Source: CAZJFH01 sp964545205 | Lineage (GTDB): Bacteria; Pseudomonadota; Alphaproteobacteria; Rhodospirillales; Magnetospirillaceae | Reading direction: 5' to 3' | Assembly (NCBI GenBank): GCA_964545205.1 | Contig: CAZJFH010000015.1 | Coordinates: forward strand, 19,437-83,436 | DNA: 64,000 nucleotides | Shown here: positions 31,421-40,488 of the stretch, one piece after another | Layout: every line of letters begins with the position of its first letter | How positions within the stretch are numbered: position 1 is the first letter of the stretch | Position numbers and translations under genes: made by a program | Notes under the pieces: model-generated | What the model saw: the letters and a program-made list of their open reading frames with translations, nothing else | Databases searched by the model: none | Told to the model about the DNA's origin: nothing

Positions 31421-33108
31421 GCGCCAACACCAAATTCGAGGTGCAGGAACTGGTCGGCGGCCGCTGGGTGCTGCGCGAGATCTGCAACGGCGCCGCCGCC
31501 GCCGAGGCCCAGGCGCGCCAGCTCGCGGACAAGGGCGGCGTCGACGGTGCCCGCGTCGTGCGCGACTGGCAGCGGCCCGACGGGCTGTCGGTCGAGAAGG
31601 TGATCTGGGAGAAGGTCAACCAGCGCCGCAACGAGGAACGGATGATCCCGGGCCAGGTCGACCGGGCGCCGGTGTGCCGCGAGGCCGCCGACATGTTCCG
31701 CTCGGGCAGCCGCGCGGTGATGAACCGCGTCCTGCGGCCGTTCCTCGACCGCTTCAACGTCACCCCGACCGAGGTCCTGCACGACTACCGGATCATCAAG
31801 CGGCTGGCGACCAAGGACAATCTGATGATGCTGGCGGTCGACCGGGTCGCGACGGCGCAGTCGCGCGTCGCCGAGGAGGACGCCCGCGCGCTGGCCGGTC
31901 ACATCCACGAGATGGTCGAACAGATCACCGCGCGGGCGCGCAAGGCCGAACAGACCATCAAGCAGCCGCCCCTGAAGGGCGGCGACTTCGGCGCCGCCTA
32001 CGACCGGCTGACCGCCAAGCATGGCCCCGACAAGGGCGGCTACATGGCGATGGTGCTGCTGTCGCGGCGCCTGTCCGAGGCGCGGAGCTGGCTGTCCAAG
32101 CTCGACATGGTGCTCGACGAGATCGACACCGCTTCCGGCGAGGCCGAGACCCTGCTCGACGGCGTCGCCGCCGACGTGCTCGGCGCGCCGACGGCGATCC
32201 AGGACCTGCTCGGCGACCAGCGCAGCCTCGCCGCCGCCCTTCACCGCCTGATCGACCTCAGCCGCGGCGCCTGGGACGCCGCCGAGGGGCCGGCGGCGCG
32301 CGTGAACGAGATGATGCGCACCCGGCCGCTGGAGGCGACGCACGAGGCGCTGGTCGAGCGCATCCGCCGCCAGCTCGGCGGCACCGCGCCGCTCGACCGC
32401 GCCAATCCGCAAAACGAGCGCGAGGCGCTGCGCGAGCTGCTCGAACACCTGATCGACAGCGTCGCCCTGCTCGGCGGGCCGGAAATGGCCGAGGCGGCGG
32501 TGATGCGCTCGTACCGGCGCATGAAGCACGGCGGCATGGTCGGCAAGAACGAGGCGCTGGACGATCTGCTGCGCCTGCTGCCGGACGACCGCACCCGCGT
32601 GCTGTTCCTGCTCGAACTGTCGGGATCCGCGTTGGGGCGCGAGCTGCGCGGCCAGATCGGCAGCCATCTCCGCGGCGCCTTCGGCGCGGCGAAGTCGCTC
32701 GATTCGCTGCTGGCGCCGAATCTCTCGGTGCTCAGGAAGATGGAGCTGACGGCGGCGCTGTACCGCCAGGTGATGGTCGCCGACATCGCCGTCGACGACC
32801 GCGAGAGCTATGCCGAGCGCCTCGACTCGTTGATGGCGCAGTTCCTTGTCCAGCAGCGGGTGATCGAGGTGCTCGACAACCCCGCCGACAGCCTGTTCGA
32901 CCGCGCGGTGCGGCTGGTCGAGTTCTGCGCCTCGGGCTTCCTGACCGGCGGCCGCGCGCTGACCATGGCGCGCGAGCGGGTGCTGTCGCACCTGCGCCAG
33001 CCCAACTTCACCCAGGCGCTGGTCGCGCATCTGCCGACCAAGAACGAGAAGGAAACGGCGATCCGATCGTTCTATCAGCTGCTCAGCGACGCCGGCTTCG
33101 CGATGTGA
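31417..33108 (+). CDS. 563-residue protein of unknown family, coupled to Crp-type regulator
   Basis: Starts at the GTG that overlaps the regulator's TGA. Residues about 1-65 form a small beta-rich unit (FEVQELVGGRWVLREICNG); the rest is almost entirely helical, with no signal peptide and no membrane segment. The helical body has paired motifs (MFRSGSRAVMNRVLRPFLDR; LLEHLIDSVALLGG), and the C-terminal third (HLRQPNFTQALVAHL) looks alpha-solenoid-like. There are no nucleotide, metal or catalytic motifs that I recognise. Coupling to a cyclic-nucleotide regulator and the GGDEF gene downstream suggest a cytosolic signalling or scaffold protein; this is inference. Confidence 0.85.
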   Translation: MSANTKFEVQELVGGRWVLREICNGAAAAEAQARQLADKGGVDGARVVRDWQRPDGLSVEKVIWEKVNQRRNEERMIPGQVDRAPVCREAADMFRSGSRAVMNRVLRPFLDRFNVTPTEVLHDYRIIKRLATKDNLMMLAVDRVATAQSRVAEEDARALAGHIHEMVEQITARARKAEQTIKQPPLKGGDFGAAYDRLTAKHGPDKGGYMAMVLLSRRLSEARSWLSKLDMVLDEIDTASGEAETLLDGVAADVLGAPTAIQDLLGDQRSLAAALHRLIDLSRGAWDAAEGPAARVNEMMRTRPLEATHEALVERIRRQLGGTAPLDRANPQNEREALRELLEHLIDSVALLGGPEMAEAAVMRSYRRMKHGGMVGKNEALDDLLRLLPDDRTRVLFLLELSGSALGRELRGQIGSHLRGAFGAAKSLDSLLAPNLSVLRKMELTAALYRQVMVADIAVDDRESYAERLDSLMAQFLVQQRVIEVLDNPADSLFDRAVRLVEFCASGFLTGGRALTMARERVLSHLRQPNFTQALVAHLPTKNEKETAIRSFYQLLSDAGFAM

Positions 33109-33224
33109 CCCGGCGCGAACCGGGGGCGATGATTTTCCACCGTGCCAACGACGGCCGAAATGGTCATAGTGTCGGCAGGCCTGGGCACCGCGCGCCCAAG
33201 GGGACCGCTCCGGATTTCATCGCC

Positions 33225-35036
33225 ATGAGCATCGCGACTTCCGACGACGTCCAACTGACGTTGGAAGCCTTCGACACGCTGCGGACCGGCTATGCCGTGT
33301 TCGACGCCGACGACATTCTGATCTACTGCAACAAGCAGTTCCGCTACACCTACATCTCGCTGCAGGACGTCCCCGACCTGGTCGGGATGCGCTTCGTCGA
33401 CCTGTTGCGGCTGAAGCTGGAGAACGGCGAGATCGCCGGCAGGCAGGCGGTCGAGGACCCCGAGGGCTGGCTGCGCTGGCGGCTGGAACAGCACCGTCTC
33501 GGCCGCAACCGCTTCGAGGAACGGCTGACCGACGGCCGCTGGATCGAGATCAAGGAGCGCCGCACGCCGTCGGGCGGCACCATCGGGCAGTGGATCGACA
33601 TCACCGCCGCCAAGCACGCCGAGCTGCGGCTGGAAGACGCCATCGAATGCACCGCGGACGGCTTCTCGATCTGGGACCAGACCGGGCGGCTGTCGCTGTT
33701 CAACAAGCGATTCGCCGCCCGCTTCGGCAGCGACGAGGCGCCGCTGGAGCGCGGCAGCGCCTATCCCGAGGTCGTGCGCCGCCTTGCCGAGCGCGGCGCC
33801 GTCACCATCGACGAGCCGGTCGAGCAGTGGGTCGAGGACTGCAGCCGCCGGCGCCAGAACACCGAATCGCAGTTCGTGCTGCCGTTCCACGACGAGACCT
33901 TCTATCTGGTCCGCGAGCGCCGCACCCGCGACGGCGGCACGGCGATGGCGCTGACCGACGTCACCGAGCTCAAGGACAAGGAGCGCGAGCTGGTCTTCCG
34001 CGGCCAGTCGCTGCGCCGGGCGCTGGACGAGATCGACATGGCCAAGCAGGCGCTGGAGGACCAGGCGGCGCGCCTGGCCGAGATGGCCGAGCAGACCGAC
34101 GAGGCCCGCGCCGCCGCCGAACGCGCGCACGCCCGCGCCAGCGCCAGCGAGGAGCGGCTGAAGGCGCTGTTCAGCACCGTCGGCGACGCGCTGGTGGTCG
34201 CCGACCCCCGCGGCGTCATCGAGCAGGCGAACGGCGCCGCGGCGGCGATGTTCGGCTATGGCGAGGACGAACTGACCGGCCGCGGCCTCGAATGCCTGAT
34301 GCCGGACGACATCGGCCGCGACCATGGCGGCCATGTCGAGGCCTACCGCGAGACCGGCCGGCCGACCGTCCTCGGCAAGACCCGCGCGCTGATCGGACGC
34401 CGCCGCGACGGCGAGGAATTCCCGCTCGAGATCGTCGTCACCGCCCTGCGCGGCCCCGAGGGGCCGACGCTGATCGCCTCGATGCGCGACGTCACCGAGC
34501 GGCGGCGCTACGAGCGCGAACTGACCCGCCTGGCGATGACCGACCCGCTGACCGGGCTGCCCAACCGCCGCGCCTTCGTCGAGGCGCTGCTGCGCGAGCG
34601 CGAGCGGGCGCGCCGCTACGGTCACCCCACGGCGGCGCTGCTGTGCGACATCGACCATTTCAAGCGCATCAACGACGGCCACGGCCACGAGGTCGGCGAC
34701 CGGGCGCTCGTCGCCTTCGGCGCCGCCGCCCGCGCCTGCCTGCGCGAATCCGACCTGATCGCCCGCATGGGCGGCGAGGAATTCGCGGTGCTGTTGCCCG
34801 AGACCACGGTCGAGGCGGCGCTGGCCTCGGCCGAGCGGCTGCGCGCCGCCATCGCCGCGCTGCGGCTGCCGGTGGCCGAGGGCGAGCTGCGCTTCACCGT
34901 CAGCATCGGCGTCGCCGCCCTCGACCCCGCCTGGGACGACGCCACCGCGGTGCTCAGCGAAGCCGACAAGGCGCTCTACGAGGCCAAGCGCCTGGGCCGC
35001 GACCAGGTGCGGCTGCAGCGGGCCGAGGCGGCCTGA
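33225..35036 (+). CDS. Multi-PAS diguanylate cyclase
   Basis: 603 residues from the ATG giving MSIATSDDVQ; an ATG 32 codons upstream is possible. Domains: two PAS-like units (about 10-130 and 135-250), a coiled coil (about 255-310), a third PAS (about 312-430: ALFSTVGDALVVADPRGVIE) and a GGDEF domain (about 440-600). The active site is MGGEEFAVLLPE, with inhibitory RESD five residues before it. No membrane segments, so it senses inside the cell. It follows the regulator pair by 116 bases and precedes the DUF1489 gene by three. Confidence 0.9.
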   Translation: MSIATSDDVQLTLEAFDTLRTGYAVFDADDILIYCNKQFRYTYISLQDVPDLVGMRFVDLLRLKLENGEIAGRQAVEDPEGWLRWRLEQHRLGRNRFEERLTDGRWIEIKERRTPSGGTIGQWIDITAAKHAELRLEDAIECTADGFSIWDQTGRLSLFNKRFAARFGSDEAPLERGSAYPEVVRRLAERGAVTIDEPVEQWVEDCSRRRQNTESQFVLPFHDETFYLVRERRTRDGGTAMALTDVTELKDKERELVFRGQSLRRALDEIDMAKQALEDQAARLAEMAEQTDEARAAAERAHARASASEERLKALFSTVGDALVVADPRGVIEQANGAAAAMFGYGEDELTGRGLECLMPDDIGRDHGGHVEAYRETGRPTVLGKTRALIGRRRDGEEFPLEIVVTALRGPEGPTLIASMRDVTERRRYERELTRLAMTDPLTGLPNRRAFVEALLRERERARRYGHPTAALLCDIDHFKRINDGHGHEVGDRALVAFGAAARACLRESDLIARMGGEEFAVLLPETTVEAALASAERLRAAIAALRLPVAEGELRFTVSIGVAALDPAWDDATAVLSEADKALYEAKRLGRDQVRLQRAEAA

Positions 35037-35039
35037 GCG

Positions 35040-35453
35040 ATGCCACTGCACCTGATCAAGCTGGCGGTCGGCGTCGACGACCTCGACGAGATCCGCGCCT
35101 TCCAGGCCCGGCGCAAGCGCGACTTCGGCGCCGTCTTCACCCTGACCCGCATGACCCCGAAGCGCGCCGACGAACTGGTCGACGGCGGCTCGCTGTTCTG
35201 GGTCGTCAAGCGCCTGGTCGCCGGTCGCCAGCGCATCCTCGGCGTCGAGGAGGACCGCGACGACGAGGGCCGCCGCCGCTGCAGGCTGCTGCTGGATGCC
35301 GAACTGGTCCCGGTCGAGCGCCGCCCGCACAAGCCGTTCCAGGGCTGGCGCTATCTCGACCCCGCCGCCGCCCCGCCCGACCGCCGCGACGACGCCGACG
35401 AACCGCCGCCGGAAATGGCCGCCGAACTGCGGCGGCTGGGGCTGATTTACTGA
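35040..35453 (+). CDS. DUF1489 family protein
   Basis: 137 residues matching the alphaproteobacterial DUF1489 pattern: HLIKLAVGVDDLDEIRAFQA at the start, TRMTPKRADELVDGGSLFWV, and KPFQGWRYLDP near the end. It is cytosolic. The function is unknown, although the beginning resembles a nucleic-acid-binding or nuclease-like beta sheet. It starts three bases after the PAS-GGDEF gene, probably co-transcribed. Its presence is a taxonomic pointer to Alphaproteobacteria. Confidence 0.88.
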   Translation: MPLHLIKLAVGVDDLDEIRAFQARRKRDFGAVFTLTRMTPKRADELVDGGSLFWVVKRLVAGRQRILGVEEDRDDEGRRRCRLLLDAELVPVERRPHKPFQGWRYLDPAAAPPDRRDDADEPPPEMAAELRRLGLIY

Positions 35454-35457
35454 TTCT

Positions 35458-35532
35458 TGGAGCGCGGGTCTCCTGACCCGCAGTGTTTCCCCCGTCCGCC
35501 GAAGAACCGCGCGTCTGGAGACGCGCGCTCCA
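35458..35532. repeat. Inverted-repeat element, copy 1 (GGAGCGCGGG type)
   Basis: 16-base arms TGGAGCGCGGGTCTCC (35458-35473) and its near-complement (35517-35532, one mismatch) enclose 43 bases with smaller internal pairings. A related element lies at 37144-37212. It sits between two convergent genes and may also terminate transcription. Confidence 0.75.
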
Positions 35533-35557
35533 CTTCCTCCGGGCGCGGGCGCAAATC

Positions 35558-37063
35558 TCACGCCACCGCGAACAGGTCCTCGTCGCCGGCGTCCATGGCG
35601 TTGGGGTCGCCCGGCGCGGTCCGCCAGCCGAGCGCCGCCAGGGTGATGGTGCGCAGGCCCTGGGCGTCGGTTTCGACGCCGACGATGCCGCGGCTTTCCA
35701 GGTACTCGACCAGGCCGCGGGCGCGGCGCAGCGAGCGGCTGCCGCGCACCCGCGCGATGTCGGCGTCCGACGGGCACGGCGCGGCTTCCAGCGCGGCGCG
35801 GGCGATCAGCAGGAACACGCCCTGGATGTCCTCGGGCAGCGCCGCCGCCGCCGCCTGGGCGGTCTCCCACTCGGCGCTTTCGGCGACGGCGCCCTCGGCG
35901 CCGGCGCGGGCCGAGGCGAGGCGGCGGCGGAAGGCCGACAGGTCGAGCTCGCGGCCGTTGACGCCACGCGCCCGGCAGCCGACCAGGAAGTCCTGGTACA
36001 GCACCGCCACCGAGCGGAAGGCCGATTCGGGATCGGCGCAGATCTCGCGCAGCACCGCGTCGAACGCCGCCTTGCGCTCGCCGGCCGGCACGTCCGGCGC
36101 CGGCTCGGCGCCGGGGAGCTGCTCGGGCCGCGTGCGTGCGATCTGCAGCAGCACGTCCGAGCTGGCCGCCGCCGTCGGCCGGCGCACCGGATAGCGCGGC
36201 GTCTCGTTCTGGCCCGGCTTGAAGATCAACTCGCGGGCGTCCTCGGGCGGCGTCTCGGGCAGCGGCAGCAGGCGCGGGCTGCCGGCGCGCGGCGCGGTCT
36301 GGACGTCGCCGATGCGCATCGGCAGCGGCCGGCGCGACAGCGCCGGGCCGAGGGCGATGAAATGGCCGCGTTCGAGGTCGCGGAACGCCTCGGCCTGGCG
36401 GCGCTCCATGCCGAGCAGGTCGGCGGCGCGGCTCATGTCGATGTCGAGGAAGGTGCGGCCCATCAGGAAGTTCGAGGCCTCGGCGGCGACGTTCTTGGCC
36501 AGCTTGGCCAGGCGCTGGGTGGCGATGACCCCGGCCAGGCCGCGCTTGCGGCCGCGGCACATCAGGTTGGTCATGGCGCCGAGCGAGGCCTTGCGCGCCT
36601 CGTCGGAGACGTCGCCGGCGGCGGCGGGCGCGAACATCTGCGCCTCGTCGACGACGACCAGAATCGGGTACCAGTAGTCGCGGTCGACGTCGAACAACCC
36701 GCCGAGGAACGCCGCGGCGTGGCGCATCTGCATCTCGGATTCGAGGTTCTCGAGGTTGAGCACCACCGAGACCCGGTGCTGACGCACCCGGGCGCCGACC
36801 TGCTGCAGCCCCGATTCGGTGTGCTCGGCGGCGTCGATGACGACGTGGCCGAAGGCCTCGGCCAGGGTGACGAAATCGCCCTCGGGATCGACGATCGCCT
36901 GCTGCACCCACGACGCGCTCTGCTCGATCAGCCGCCGCAGCAGGTGCGACTTGCCCGAGCCGGAATTGCCCTGGACCAGAAGGCGCGTCGCCAGCAGCTC
37001 CTCGAGATCGAGAGTCGCCGGCGTGCCCGCCTTGGTGACTCCCATGTCGATGGCGACCTTCAT
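35558..37063 (-). CDS. HerA-like / DUF87 ATPase
   Basis: 501 residues from an ATG with a GGGAG ribosome site. Walker A is GNSGSGKS (32-39) and Walker B is ILVVVDEAQ (about 128-136), with an arginine-rich motif MCRGRKRGLAGVIATQRL typical of HerA/FtsK-type hexameric ATPases. The C-terminal half is helical and less conserved. HerA-like proteins translocate DNA or peptides, often with a NurA nuclease; no nuclease gene is adjacent. The gene is flanked on both sides by related inverted repeats. Its cellular role is unknown. Confidence 0.85.
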   Translation of the reverse strand: MKVAIDMGVTKAGTPATLDLEELLATRLLVQGNSGSGKSHLLRRLIEQSASWVQQAIVDPEGDFVTLAEAFGHVVIDAAEHTESGLQQVGARVRQHRVSVVLNLENLESEMQMRHAAAFLGGLFDVDRDYWYPILVVVDEAQMFAPAAAGDVSDEARKASLGAMTNLMCRGRKRGLAGVIATQRLAKLAKNVAAEASNFLMGRTFLDIDMSRAADLLGMERRQAEAFRDLERGHFIALGPALSRRPLPMRIGDVQTAPRAGSPRLLPLPETPPEDARELIFKPGQNETPRYPVRRPTAAASSDVLLQIARTRPEQLPGAEPAPDVPAGERKAAFDAVLREICADPESAFRSVAVLYQDFLVGCRARGVNGRELDLSAFRRRLASARAGAEGAVAESAEWETAQAAAAALPEDIQGVFLLIARAALEAAPCPSDADIARVRGSRSLRRARGLVEYLESRGIVGVETDAQGLRTITLAALGWRTAPGDPNAMDAGDEDLFAVA

Positions 37064-37143
37064 CCACGTCTCCCGTTGCCCGGCATCCATATACCCCAAA
37101 CCGGGCGCCGGGGGCGAGGGGCTAACGGTCCATCCGATGCCCT

Positions 37144-37212
37144 GGGAGCGCGGGCGTCCCGCCCGCCAGACGCCTCAGGCGGCCCGGTGCGGGCGAGGAC
37201 GCCCGCGCTCCC
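37144..37212. repeat. Inverted-repeat element, copy 2 (GGAGCGCGGG type)
   Basis: Perfect 16-base arms GGGAGCGCGGGCGTCC (37144-37159) and complement (37197-37212) enclose 37 bases. It shares the arm core GGAGCGCGGG with copy 1 at 35458. It lies between the HerA-like start and the chemoreceptor stop. Confidence 0.8.
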
Positions 37213-37222
37213 GGGGCCGCCC

Positions 37223-38506
37223 TCAGGCCGAGCCGCGGATTCCGGTGATGAACTGGCGCACCTGCGTTCGCAGGGCGTCGGACTGGCCCGACAGCGCCTC
37301 GGCCGAATCGAGCACCGCGTGCGCCGCCGCGCCCGCCGTCCCGGCGGCGCGGGTGACGCTGCCGACCGACATCGAGACCTCCTGGGTGTCGGCGGCGGCG
37401 TTCTCGGTGTTGCGGGCGATCTCGTTGGTGGCCTCGCCCTGCTGCTCGACGGCGGTGGCGATATGCGAGGAAATCTCGGAGATGCGGCCGATGGTCCCGG
37501 TGATCGCCTGGATCGCCTGCACGGCGTCGCCGGTGGCGTTCTGGACCGAGACGATCTGCTGGCCGATCTCGTCGGTGGCGCGCGCGGTCTGGTTGGCGAG
37601 GCTCTTGACCTCGTTGGCGACCACGGCGAAGCCCTTGCCGGCCTCGCCGGCGCGGGCGGCCTCGATGGTGGCGTTGAGCGCCAGCAGGTTGGTCTGGCTG
37701 GCGATGTCGTTGATCAGCCGCACCACTTCGCCGATGCGCTGGGCGGCGTCGGCGAGGCCCTGGACGATGTCGTTGGTCTGGCGCGCCTGGTCGACCGCCT
37801 GGCCGGCGACCTGCGACGCCTCCGAGACCTGGCGGCTGATCTCGTGGATCGAGGCCGACAGTTCCTCGGCCGCGGCGGCGACCGTCTGGACGTTGCCGGC
37901 GGCGCGGTCGGAAGCCGAGGAGACCGACGAGGCCTCGCTGCTGGCCTCCTCGGCGGCGGCCGACATGGTGCGGGCCGTATCCTGCAACCGGACCGACGCC
38001 GCCGAGACCGCCTCGACGACGTCCTTGACGCTGGCCTCGAAGGAATCGGCGATGTCGCGCAACGCCGCCGCCTTGTCCTCCTCGGCGCGGCAACGCTCGA
38101 CCTCCTGCTGCTCGTGCAGCTGGATCCGCTCCTCGGCGCTCATCTTGAACACCATCAGCGCCCGGGCCATGTCGCCGACTTCGTCCTTGCGCAGGAAATA
38201 CGGCAGCTCGACCGTCAGATCGCCGCTGGCGATGCGGTTGGTGGCGTCGATGGTGCGCCGCAGCGGCGGCACGGTGCTCAGGATCAGCCAGACCACCACC
38301 AGGCTGCCCAGGGCGATGGCGGCGAGGCCGGCGGCCAGCGCCAGGGCGAAGGTGCCGGGGTCGTGCTCGCGGACCATCGACAGATAGAGCGCGAAGAACA
38401 CCCAGGCCACCGCCACCGGCGGCACGAAGGACAGCACGATCTTGAGGCCGATCCCCCGCAGAAAGACCTTCAGCAGGCCCGATACAGTCGTCTTGCTCTC
38501 GCTCAC
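37223..38506 (-). CDS. Methyl-accepting chemotaxis protein
   Basis: 427 residues from a GTG with a GGGAG ribosome site; a TTG start 14 codons upstream is less likely. Two adjacent membrane helices (about 18-45 and 52-80) with almost no periplasmic loop, HAMP (about 80-133) and a long signalling coiled coil whose tip reads [20 protein letters not shown]. With no ligand domain outside the membrane, it should sense a cytosolic or membrane signal. The upstream gene on the same strand encodes hemerythrin, an O2 binder, a possible sensor partner. Confidence 0.92.
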   Translation of the reverse strand: MSESKTTVSGLLKVFLRGIGLKIVLSFVPPVAVAWVFFALYLSMVREHDPGTFALALAAGLAAIALGSLVVVWLILSTVPPLRRTIDATNRIASGDLTVELPYFLRKDEVGDMARALMVFKMSAEERIQLHEQQEVERCRAEEDKAAALRDIADSFEASVKDVVEAVSAASVRLQDTARTMSAAAEEASSEASSVSSASDRAAGNVQTVAAAAEELSASIHEISRQVSEASQVAGQAVDQARQTNDIVQGLADAAQRIGEVVRLINDIASQTNLLALNATIEAARAGEAGKGFAVVANEVKSLANQTARATDEIGQQIVSVQNATGDAVQAIQAITGTIGRISEISSHIATAVEQQGEATNEIARNTENAAADTQEVSMSVGSVTRAAGTAGAAAHAVLDSAEALSGQSDALRTQVRQFITGIRGSA

Positions 38507-38630
38507 CGCCGCGCTCCCGCCGTTCCGCCAAAGGGCAAAACCTACCAAAATCCGGTAAACGGATGGTAAGACGGCGCCGGCGCCGGCACCAGCCCCGCAA
38601 CCGCGTGAAATCGCCGCACCCGGCGCCCGG

Positions 38631-39065
38631 CTAACGCGGGAAGAACGACGCCGCCTCCGCCTCCAGCACCGCCCCGCGCGCCGATTCGATGAACTCGGCC
38701 AGTTCGCGGTCCTCGTGCTGGATGTGGCCGATGACCCAATCGACGATCAGCGCCTTGGCCGCCACCGCCCGGGCACGCACGTCGCCGCCGCCGGCGATGA
38801 TCGCGTCGACGGCGGCGAGCAGCGCCCCGTGCGCGGCCTGGTGCTCCGGCGCCCTGCCGTAGCCGTAGCGGCCCATGAACATTTCCTCGGTGTGGAAGTG
38901 GAACTCGGCATAGGCGCGCAGTCCGAACAGCACGTCACCCAGGCATTCCGGCGAGGAATTGCCGGCGACCGCGAGGTCGAGCTGATTGATGATCCCGAAC
39001 AGGACCGTGTGCTGGCCGTCCAGCTCCTCCACCCCGAGGCGGAAATCCTCTTTCCAAGCGAGCAT
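38631..39065 (-). CDS. Bacteriohemerythrin
   Basis: 144 residues starting [11 protein letters not shown], the standard family opening. All seven di-iron ligands can be placed: H19, H56, E60, H75, H79, H114 and D119. It binds O2 reversibly and may store, deliver or sense it. Length is normal for the stand-alone form. An ATG ten codons upstream has a somewhat better ribosome site but an atypical sequence. It precedes the chemoreceptor gene by 124 bases, same strand. Confidence 0.94.
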   Translation of the reverse strand: MLAWKEDFRLGVEELDGQHTVLFGIINQLDLAVAGNSSPECLGDVLFGLRAYAEFHFHTEEMFMGRYGYGRAPEHQAAHGALLAAVDAIIAGGGDVRARAVAAKALIVDWVIGHIQHEDRELAEFIESARGAVLEAEAASFFPR

Positions 39066-39278
39066 GTCGCCATCCCCCCCAAATCTGCCGGTCATCGCCT
39101 TCCCCGGAATTCGGCGACGCACCAGACCTATACCCCCTCGCACGGATAAGAGCGCATGCGCATCCTGCCCGCCTTGATCCAGGACAAGTTTACGCCCTTC
39201 CGAATGGAGAAGCGGAGTCGTCCTTTGCGCGGAGCGGTGCTATACCTTTGGCAGGATCGCCATTTTGTGCGAGGTGCC

Positions 39279-40442
39279 GTGACCGCCCCCAACCCTCCGA
39301 CGCCGATCCGCGTGCTTTATGCCGACGACGATTCGATCGAGCGCCGGGTCGCCAGGCGGCAGCTCGACGCGCAGGGATTCGCCGTCGTCGAGGCCGAGGA
39401 CGGCGAGCAGGCGCTGCGGCTGGCCGGCGCCGAGCGTTTCGACGTCGTGGTGCTCGACTATCGCATGCCGCGCCGCGACGGCCTCGAAGTGCTGCAGGCG
39501 ATGCGGGCCGGCCCCGGCCCGGTGCCGCCGGTGGTGATGATCTCGGCGATGGGCAATCTGGAAGTGGCGGTCCGGGCCGTGCGACTGGGCGCCTCGGACT
39601 ACCTGGTCAAGGACATGTCCGGCGCCTACATCGACCTGCTGCCGACGACCCTGACCCGCGTCGTCGAGCGCCAGCGCATGATCGAGGAGCGCGAGCGCGC
39701 CAACGCCGCCAAGTCGCGCCTTCTCGCCGCCCTCGCCCACGACCTCCACCAGCCGCTGGTCGCCTTGCGGCTTCAGCTCGAGGACTTCGAGACCCAGGTC
39801 GCGACCCCCGCGCACCGGCAGCGCGTCGGCGGCATGCTGGAGCTCGTCAAGACCGGCGAGTCGATGCTGCAGCAGATCACCGAACAGGCGGCGCTGGAGA
39901 CCGGGCGCATCACGCCGCGCGTCGAGCCCGTCGATGTCGCCGCCCTGGTGCGCGAGGTCGACCGCGAGTTCGCGGGCATCGCCGACGCCAAGGCCCTGAC
40001 CCTGCGCACCTGGATCGACGGCCGCCGCCCGAGCCTGCGAATCGAGACCGACCCGTCGCTGCTGATGCGCATGCTCGGCAACCTGGTGTCGAACGCCATC
40101 CGCTACACCGATCGCGGCGGCGTGCTGATCGGCCTGCGCCGCGGCGGCAGCCGCTGGCGGATCGACGTCTGGGACACCGGCATCGGCATCCCGGACCAGG
40201 AGCTGGACAAGATCTTCGACGAATACTACCGCGGCCAGGGCAACAGCGCGCGCGGCGGTTTCGGCCTCGGCCTGGCGACGACGCGGCAGATCGCCACCCT
40301 GCTGGGCCTGCAGGTGAACGTGCGCTCGCGTCCCGGCAGGGGCTCGCTGTTCTCGATCTCGGGCCCCTGCTGCCCCACCGGCAAGGCGGCCACCCGGCCA
40401 AGCGGACTATTATCCCTGCTGGCGCGGCACCATACCTCTTGA
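39279..40442 (+). CDS. Response regulator-histidine kinase fusion
   Basis: 387 residues from a GTG with a GAGG ribosome site; earlier in-frame starts lack one. The receiver domain is first (5-120, phospho-acceptor D60 in VVVLDYRMP), then a dimerisation domain with H154 in ALAHDLHQPL and an ATPase domain with DTGIGIPDQELD and GFGLGLATTRQI. The receiver-before-kinase order suggests input by phosphorylation from another kinase. No membrane segments. It is divergent from the hemerythrin-chemoreceptor pair. Confidence 0.9.
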   Translation: MTAPNPPTPIRVLYADDDSIERRVARRQLDAQGFAVVEAEDGEQALRLAGAERFDVVVLDYRMPRRDGLEVLQAMRAGPGPVPPVVMISAMGNLEVAVRAVRLGASDYLVKDMSGAYIDLLPTTLTRVVERQRMIEERERANAAKSRLLAALAHDLHQPLVALRLQLEDFETQVATPAHRQRVGGMLELVKTGESMLQQITEQAALETGRITPRVEPVDVAALVREVDREFAGIADAKALTLRTWIDGRRPSLRIETDPSLLMRMLGNLVSNAIRYTDRGGVLIGLRRGGSRWRIDVWDTGIGIPDQELDKIFDEYYRGQGNSARGGFGLGLATTRQIATLLGLQVNVRSRPGRGSLFSISGPCCPTGKAATRPSGLLSLLARHHTS

Positions 40443-40488
40443 GTAAAGTGATCTCGCCGCCGCATCGTGCGGCGGCAGTGGGTGTCGC

